Source: Comamonadaceae bacterium (GTDB lineage: Bacteria; Pseudomonadota; Gammaproteobacteria; Burkholderiales; Burkholderiaceae_C). From it: 12,382 bases of DNA. Shown in pieces: positions 9,270-12,382 of the stretch; position 1 is the stretch's first letter, and the number at the start of each line of letters is the position of its first letter. The notes below the pieces were generated by a model, which saw only the letters and a program-made list of their open reading frames with translations, did not search any database and had not been told where the DNA came from. A program made the position numbers and the translations under genes. The stretch covers positions 1 to 12,382 of the forward strand of contig CANHBU010000020.1 of NCBI GenBank assembly GCA_947458345.1. Reading direction: 5' to 3'.

Positions 9270-9275
9270 CACGCC

Positions 9276-10199
9276 ATGTTGGCCCAGCGCACCCTTCGCA
9301 GTCTGACCAAAGCCGTGGGCGTGGGCCTGCACAGCGGCCAGCGGGTCGAGCTGACCCTGCGGCCGGCGGCGCCCAACACCGGCATTGTGTTTCGGCGTGT
9401 CGATCTGCCCGAGCCGGTGGACATCAAGGTCTCGGCTGCCGCAGTGACCGACACCCGCATGGCCTCCACCATCTCAGCCGGACAGGCCAAGGTGTTTACG
9501 GTCGAGCACCTGATGTCGGCTTGCGCCGGGCTGGGCCTGGACAACCTGTATATCGACATCACGGCAGAAGAGGTTCCCATCCTTGACGGCTCAGCTTCGT
9601 CATTCGTCTTTCTCTTGCAGTCGGCCGGCCTTGTGCTGCAAGATGCGCCCAAGCGCTTTGTGCGTCTCTTGCGCAAGGTCGAGGTCAGTGAGGGCGAGGG
9701 CGCGCAGCTCAAGTGGGCTGCCTTGAGCCCCTACGAGGGCTACAAGCTGAGCTTTGAAATCGACTTCGACCATCCGGCAGTCGACTCCACGGGCCAGCGC
9801 GTCGAGTTCGATATGGCCACCGGCTCCTATGTGCGCGACATCGCCCGCGCTCGCACCTTCGGCTTTACCCGTGACGTCGAGATGATGCGTGCCAACGGGC
9901 TGGCGCTCGGCGGCGGCCTGGACAATGCCATCGTGATGGACGACTACAAGGTGCTCAACGCCGACGGGCTGCGCTACAACGACGAATTCGTCAAACACAA
10001 GATACTCGATGCCATGGGCGATCTGTATCTGCTGGGCCAACCCCTGATCGGCGCCTACAGCGCCTTCCGGTCGGGTCATGCGCTCAACAACCGGCTGCTG
10101 CGCCAGCTGCTGGCGCAGCCCGATGCTTGGCAGGTGGTGACCTTTGACGACGAGCGTCAGGCGCCACGCGGTCTCGCGCAACTGGCCCCGGCCTGGTAG
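9276..10199 (+). CDS. lpxC: UDP-3-O-acyl-N-acetylglucosamine deacetylase LpxC
   Basis: LpxC is the zinc enzyme that carries out the committed step of lipid A synthesis, deacetylating UDP-3-O-acyl-GlcNAc in the cytoplasm. The 307-residue product is normal in length. Zinc ligands are visible as His78 in VEHLMSA and His241 and Asp245 in [15 protein letters not shown]; the family's catalytic His is at 268 in SGHALNN. Also seen are [16 protein letters not shown] (6-21), the family N-terminal motif, and [23 protein letters not shown], whose RxxDEFVKHK segment is diagnostic. The chain ends in LAQLAPAW, without the AVLA-type tail that FtsH recognises in E. coli. There is no ribosome binding site before the ATG, and a -10-like box ends 6 bases upstream. 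The gene closes the classical dcw order after ftsZ. Confidence 0.97.
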   Translation: MLAQRTLRSLTKAVGVGLHSGQRVELTLRPAAPNTGIVFRRVDLPEPVDIKVSAAAVTDTRMASTISAGQAKVFTVEHLMSACAGLGLDNLYIDITAEEVPILDGSASSFVFLLQSAGLVLQDAPKRFVRLLRKVEVSEGEGAQLKWAALSPYEGYKLSFEIDFDHPAVDSTGQRVEFDMATGSYVRDIARARTFGFTRDVEMMRANGLALGGGLDNAIVMDDYKVLNADGLRYNDEFVKHKILDAMGDLYLLGQPLIGAYSAFRSGHALNNRLLRQLLAQPDAWQVVTFDDERQAPRGLAQLAPAW

Positions 10200-10206
10200 A
10201 GCGGCC

Positions 10207-10383
10207 ATGCTGCTGTTTCGCTGGCTGATTTTCTTGCTGCTGCTGGGCGCCGGCGCCTGCTTTGTCTTCTACATCGCCACAGGCCGGCCCCACTACCGCG
10301 CCTGGGGCGTGGTCATCCTCAAGTGGACGCTCATTGCAGCGCTGGGCTTTTTTGCGGTGCTCATCGCAGAGCGCGTGCTGTAG
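10207..10383 (+). CDS. Small two-helix inner membrane protein of unknown function
   Basis: The 58-residue product starts 7 bases after the lpxC stop, in a spacing typical of co-transcription. Two hydrophobic segments (about 4-24 and 33-54) flank a short basic turn, GRPHYRAW. No catalytic motif is visible. I prefer the ATG at 10207 because the upstream in-frame ATG at 10144 lies inside lpxC and would add a charged tail with no hydrophobic character. Third codon positions are mostly G or C, as in the neighbours, and the membrane topology is coherent, which supports a real gene. I believe similar short proteins follow lpxC in related Burkholderiales, but this is from memory. Function is unknown; no ribosome binding site stands out. 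Confidence 0.7.
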   Translation: MLLFRWLIFLLLLGAGACFVFYIATGRPHYRAWGVVILKWTLIAALGFFAVLIAERVL

Positions 10384-10386
10384 AGG

Positions 10387-10410
10387 CAGCCTGTTCTTGG
10401 GCTGAGGCTG
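10387..10410. terminator. Weak stem-loop between convergent genes
   Basis: CAGCCT (10387-10392) pairs with AGGCTG (10405-10410) over a 12-base loop; an alternative CAGCC/GGCTG pairing (10387-10391 with 10400-10404) also exists. It lies in the 28-base gap between the small membrane protein gene and the ruvC stop, where a two-way terminator would be expected. There is no T tract on either side. Confidence 0.3.
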
Positions 10411-10411
10411 G

Positions 10412-10981
10412 CTAGCGGCTGCGCCCGCTGCGGTAGCGCCCCGCCAGCGCCTCGGCGGTGGGGCTTTGGTTTGCGGCCTGGCTCAGGCGCGCCATGGCCG
10501 AGCCCACATGGGCATGCGTGATCGCCAGGCCCAGGGCGTCGGCTGCATCAGGCCCGGGCAGTGCGGGCAGTCGCAGCAGGCGCTGGACCATGTGCTGCAC
10601 CTCGGCCTTGCTGGCCCGTCCATGACCAGCCACTGCTTTTTTCAATTGCAAGGCGGTGTACTCGTTGACCGGCTGCCCGCCCATGACCAGTGCGCTGACG
10701 CAGGCCCCGCGCGCCTGGCCCAGCATGAGCGTGGCCTGCGGGTTGTTGTTGACAAAAACGATCTCCACGGCGCTGGCGTCGGGCCGGTAGCGCTCGAGCA
10801 CCGCCTCGATGCCCTCGAACAGCGTCTTGAGCCGCTGCGGCAGCCCGCTGGCCGCAGCCGTGCGTATCGTGCCGCTGGCCACGTAGTGCAGTTGCAGACC
10901 GCTGGCCTCGATCACGCCAAAGCCGGCCACCTGCAGACCCGGATCGATGCCCAAAATGCGCGTGCTGGCCGCTTGCGTCAT
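10412..10981 (-). CDS. ruvC: Crossover junction endodeoxyribonuclease RuvC
   Basis: RuvC is the dimeric nuclease that resolves Holliday junctions after RuvAB branch migration. The 189-residue product has the RNase H-like fold signatures [18 protein letters not shown] (8-25) with catalytic Asp13, [22 protein letters not shown] (71-92) with Glu73, and [16 protein letters not shown] (143-158) with Asp145 and Asp148, so all four acidic residues are present. A C-terminal tail of about 25 residues is basic and probably disordered. The ATG overlaps the mtgA stop by 4 bases (ATGA on the - strand), so ruvC is the last gene of the aroE-mtgA-ruvC unit. ruvA and ruvB are not in the window. Confidence 0.97.
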   Translation of the reverse strand: MTQAASTRILGIDPGLQVAGFGVIEASGLQLHYVASGTIRTAAASGLPQRLKTLFEGIEAVLERYRPDASAVEIVFVNNNPQATLMLGQARGACVSALVMGGQPVNEYTALQLKKAVAGHGRASKAEVQHMVQRLLRLPALPGPDAADALGLAITHAHVGSAMARLSQAANQSPTAEALAGRYRSGRSR

Positions 10982-11763
10982 GGCAAGACCACCGCATTCA
11001 TGCGCACTGTGATGGTCTGCGCCCGCGCGGCCAGGTAGGCCGACTGCGCGCGCTTTTCAAAAAAACGCGGCCGCGGCAGCATCACTGCCAGCCGGGCCGC
11101 CTCGTAGGCGCTCAGCCGCGCTGCGCTCTTGCGGTAATAGTGTTGGGCGGCCGCTTCGGCACCGAACACGCCCTCGCCCCATTCGACACTGTTGAGGTAA
11201 ATCTCCAAGATGCGCTGTTTGCTCAGCAAGGCCTCGAGCATCACGGTCAGCACCAACTCCTGCGCCTTGCGCACCAGCGTGCGCTCGCCCGACAAGAACA
11301 GGTTTTTGGCCAGTTGCTGGGTGATGGTGGAGCCCCCGACGATCTTGGGCGGCGGTGTGGCCACCACGGGCGGCTGAGCAGGACTCTTTTGCGTTTCGGC
11401 GCGCCGCCGGGCCTGCTGGGCGGCGCGTTCGGCGCGTCGGCGTGCCTCTTGCTCGGCCTGCTGGTTTTTCTCCCAGGCCTTCTCCAGCGCCTCCAGGTCC
11501 ACGCCATCGTGCTCGCTAAAGCTGGCATCTTCGGAGGCGATGACGGCGCGCTTGAGCGTATCGGCGATGCGTTCGTAGGGCACCCACTGCTGGCGCCAGG
11601 CCAGCTCTCCGGTGCCTGCCACCAGGCGCCGGATCTCGCCGCGCTGAAAGCTGGTCGATTCCGGATCGACCCAGCGCATCATGGCGATGCGCGCTGCAAA
11701 GTACAGCTGCAGGCTCAGCAGCGCCAGCAGCAGCAGCCCCAGCAGTCGAATCGCGATTTTCAT
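10978..11763 (-). CDS. mtgA: Monofunctional biosynthetic peptidoglycan transglycosylase MtgA, with charged insertion
   Basis: MtgA is a GT51 glycosyltransferase anchored in the inner membrane that polymerises lipid II into glycan without a transpeptidase domain. The 261-residue product starts with one hydrophobic helix (about 5-27). Catalytic motif 1 is seen as [17 protein letters not shown] (73-89) with Glu78. Motif 2 is [20 protein letters not shown] (143-162), and motif 3 is [23 protein letters not shown] (184-206) with the second Glu at 194. Between motifs 1 and 2 lies an unusual stretch: a charged helix rich in Arg, Glu and Ala (about 98-124), then a Pro-rich segment (128-139). This spacer is about 30-35 residues longer than I recall for E. 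coli MtgA. No transpeptidase domain follows, which excludes a class A PBP. The ATG lies 7 bases after aroE, inside a junction hairpin. Confidence 0.95.
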   Translation of the reverse strand: MKIAIRLLGLLLLALLSLQLYFAARIAMMRWVDPESTSFQRGEIRRLVAGTGELAWRQQWVPYERIADTLKRAVIASEDASFSEHDGVDLEALEKAWEKNQQAEQEARRRAERAAQQARRRAETQKSPAQPPVVATPPPKIVGGSTITQQLAKNLFLSGERTLVRKAQELVLTVMLEALLSKQRILEIYLNSVEWGEGVFGAEAAAQHYYRKSAARLSAYEAARLAVMLPRPRFFEKRAQSAYLAARAQTITVRMNAVVLP

Positions 11764-11784
11764 GGGCCGCTCAAAGTGCGGCCC
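11764..11784 (-). promoter_or_regulatory. Hairpin at the aroE-mtgA junction
   Basis: GGGCCGC and GCGGCCC form a perfect 7-bp stem around a 7-base loop (11771-11777). On the - strand transcript the loop carries the aroE stop codon, and the downstream arm lies directly against the mtgA ATG (11763-11761), filling the ribosome binding region. No Shine-Dalgarno sequence is seen there. This suggests mtgA translation depends on ribosomes finishing aroE. Confidence 0.45.
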
Positions 11785-12382
11785 GAAGCTGCGCCAGCAC
11801 CTCGTGGGCTGGTGGCCGAATGCCGCGCCAGATGAAAAACGACTCGGCCGCCTGCTCGACCAGCATGCCCAGGCCGTCGCGCGTTTGCGCGCCGTGCGCG
11901 CCAGCCCAGCGCAAGAAGGGCTCGGCCTGAGGGCCGTACATCATGTCGTAGACCAGTGCGCCGGGCCGCAGGGCCTGGGCCGCGATCGGCAGCTCAGCGC
12001 CTTGCAGGCTGCCGGCGGTGGCGTTAATCACCACATCAAAGGCCGGCAGCTGCGCATCGAGCGGCAGGGCGATCAGCCCGGTGCGCCCCAGGGCGTGCTG
12101 CTGCAGGCTCGGATGGCTGCGGTGCTGCTCGACCAGTGCTTGCGCCTTGGCCGCTGTTCGGTTGGCCACGGCGATGCGCCGGGGCCCGGTCAGCAGCAGG
12201 GGCCCGAGTACGCCGGCTGCAGCGCCACCGGCGCCTAGCAGCAAGATGTCCTGACCCTGGAGCTTGCGTGCGGCGTTGACCTCAATGTCGTGCACCAGCC
12301 CCAGACCGTCGGTGTTGTCGGCCAGAACCCGTCCATCCACAAAGCTCAAGGTGTTGGCCGCCTGGGCCAGTTGCACGCGGGC
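11771..12382 (-). CDS. aroE: Shikimate dehydrogenase AroE (N-terminal part beyond window)
   Basis: AroE reduces 3-dehydroshikimate to shikimate with NADPH in the pathway to aromatic amino acids. The gene enters from the right edge, so 203 C-terminal residues are visible and perhaps 70-80 N-terminal residues are missing, including the catalytic lysine. Seen, in order from the cut end: AANTLSF and DNTDGLGLVHD, with the substrate-binding Asp of NTDG; the NADP glycine loop LLLGAGGAAAGVL; the NADP phosphate-recognising VANRTAAKA; VVINATAGSL; YDMMYGPQAEPFLRWA; and the C-terminal DGLGMLVEQAAESFFIWRG. These are the classic AroE marks rather than those of the YdiB or quinate dehydrogenase types, though the cut N-terminus keeps a small doubt. 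The GTG at 12376 is internal, not a start. Confidence 0.95.
   Translation of the reverse strand, partial: ARVQLAQAANTLSFVDGRVLADNTDGLGLVHDIEVNAARKLQGQDILLLGAGGAAAGVLGPLLLTGPRRIAVANRTAAKAQALVEQHRSHPSLQQHALGRTGLIALPLDAQLPAFDVVINATAGSLQGAELPIAAQALRPGALVYDMMYGPQAEPFLRWAGAHGAQTRDGLGMLVEQAAESFFIWRGIRPPAHEVLAQLRAAL

Noticed and set aside
9115..9306. Possible small + strand gene in the ftsZ-lpxC spacer (63 codons).
   Set aside because: It runs into lpxC in another frame, has no ribosome binding site, and its bases are explained by the two inverted repeats.
7806..9332. Very long - strand open frame opposite ftsZ (508 codons), also crossing the spacer.
   Set aside because: The opposing ftsZ is certain along nearly its whole length. 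The frame has antisense-like composition and no motif.
1..12382. Signs of a mobile island, defence system or new gene cluster.
   Set aside because: Every gene but one small membrane protein is a conserved housekeeping family in classical order. There are no integrase, transposase, tRNA ends or direct repeats, and composition is even throughout.

Overview
The window is the distal half of a division and cell wall (dcw) cluster, followed by a convergent three-gene block. GC content is high, with strong G/C preference at third codon positions. Gene order is murD-ftsW-murG-murC-ddl-ftsQ-ftsA-ftsZ-lpxC. FtsZ ends in a near-canonical C-terminal peptide (DDLEIPAFLRRQAD), and lpxC shows a Gram-negative outer membrane. 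The FtsZ and FtsA sequences and the ruvC/mtgA/aroE neighbours fit Betaproteobacteria, most likely Burkholderiales and close to Comamonadaceae. That placement rests on recognition of protein style, not on a database search.

Positions 1-6503 (+ strand) hold murD (5' end cut off), ftsW, murG, murC, ddl and ftsQ. Each of the five junctions is a 4-base GTGA or ATGA stop/start overlap with a purine-rich ribosome binding site inside the upstream gene, so this part reads as one translationally coupled transcript. ftsA follows after a 4-base gap. A 143-base AT-richer spacer with a near-perfect Shine-Dalgarno site precedes ftsZ. A 192-base spacer with two inverted repeats follows ftsZ. lpxC then starts just behind a TAAAAT box with no ribosome binding site, which suggests its own promoter and a leaderless or almost leaderless mRNA. 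A 58-residue two-helix membrane protein follows lpxC after 7 bases.

Positions 10412-12382 (- strand) hold, in transcription order, aroE (5' end cut off), mtgA and ruvC, converging on the dcw cluster. A 7-bp hairpin in the aroE/mtgA junction holds the aroE stop in its loop and abuts the mtgA start codon. mtgA and ruvC overlap by ATGA.

MurC, MurD, Ddl and MurG build lipid II. FtsW and MtgA polymerise it into glycan. FtsQ, FtsA and FtsZ organise the division ring, and LpxC commits precursor to lipid A. RuvC (Holliday junction resolution) and AroE (shikimate pathway) are housekeeping passengers. I found no mobile element, CRISPR array, tRNA or rRNA, and no evidence of a new biological system. 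The points worth a second look are regulatory (lpxC start, aroE/mtgA hairpin, the spacers around ftsZ) plus a charged insertion in MtgA.
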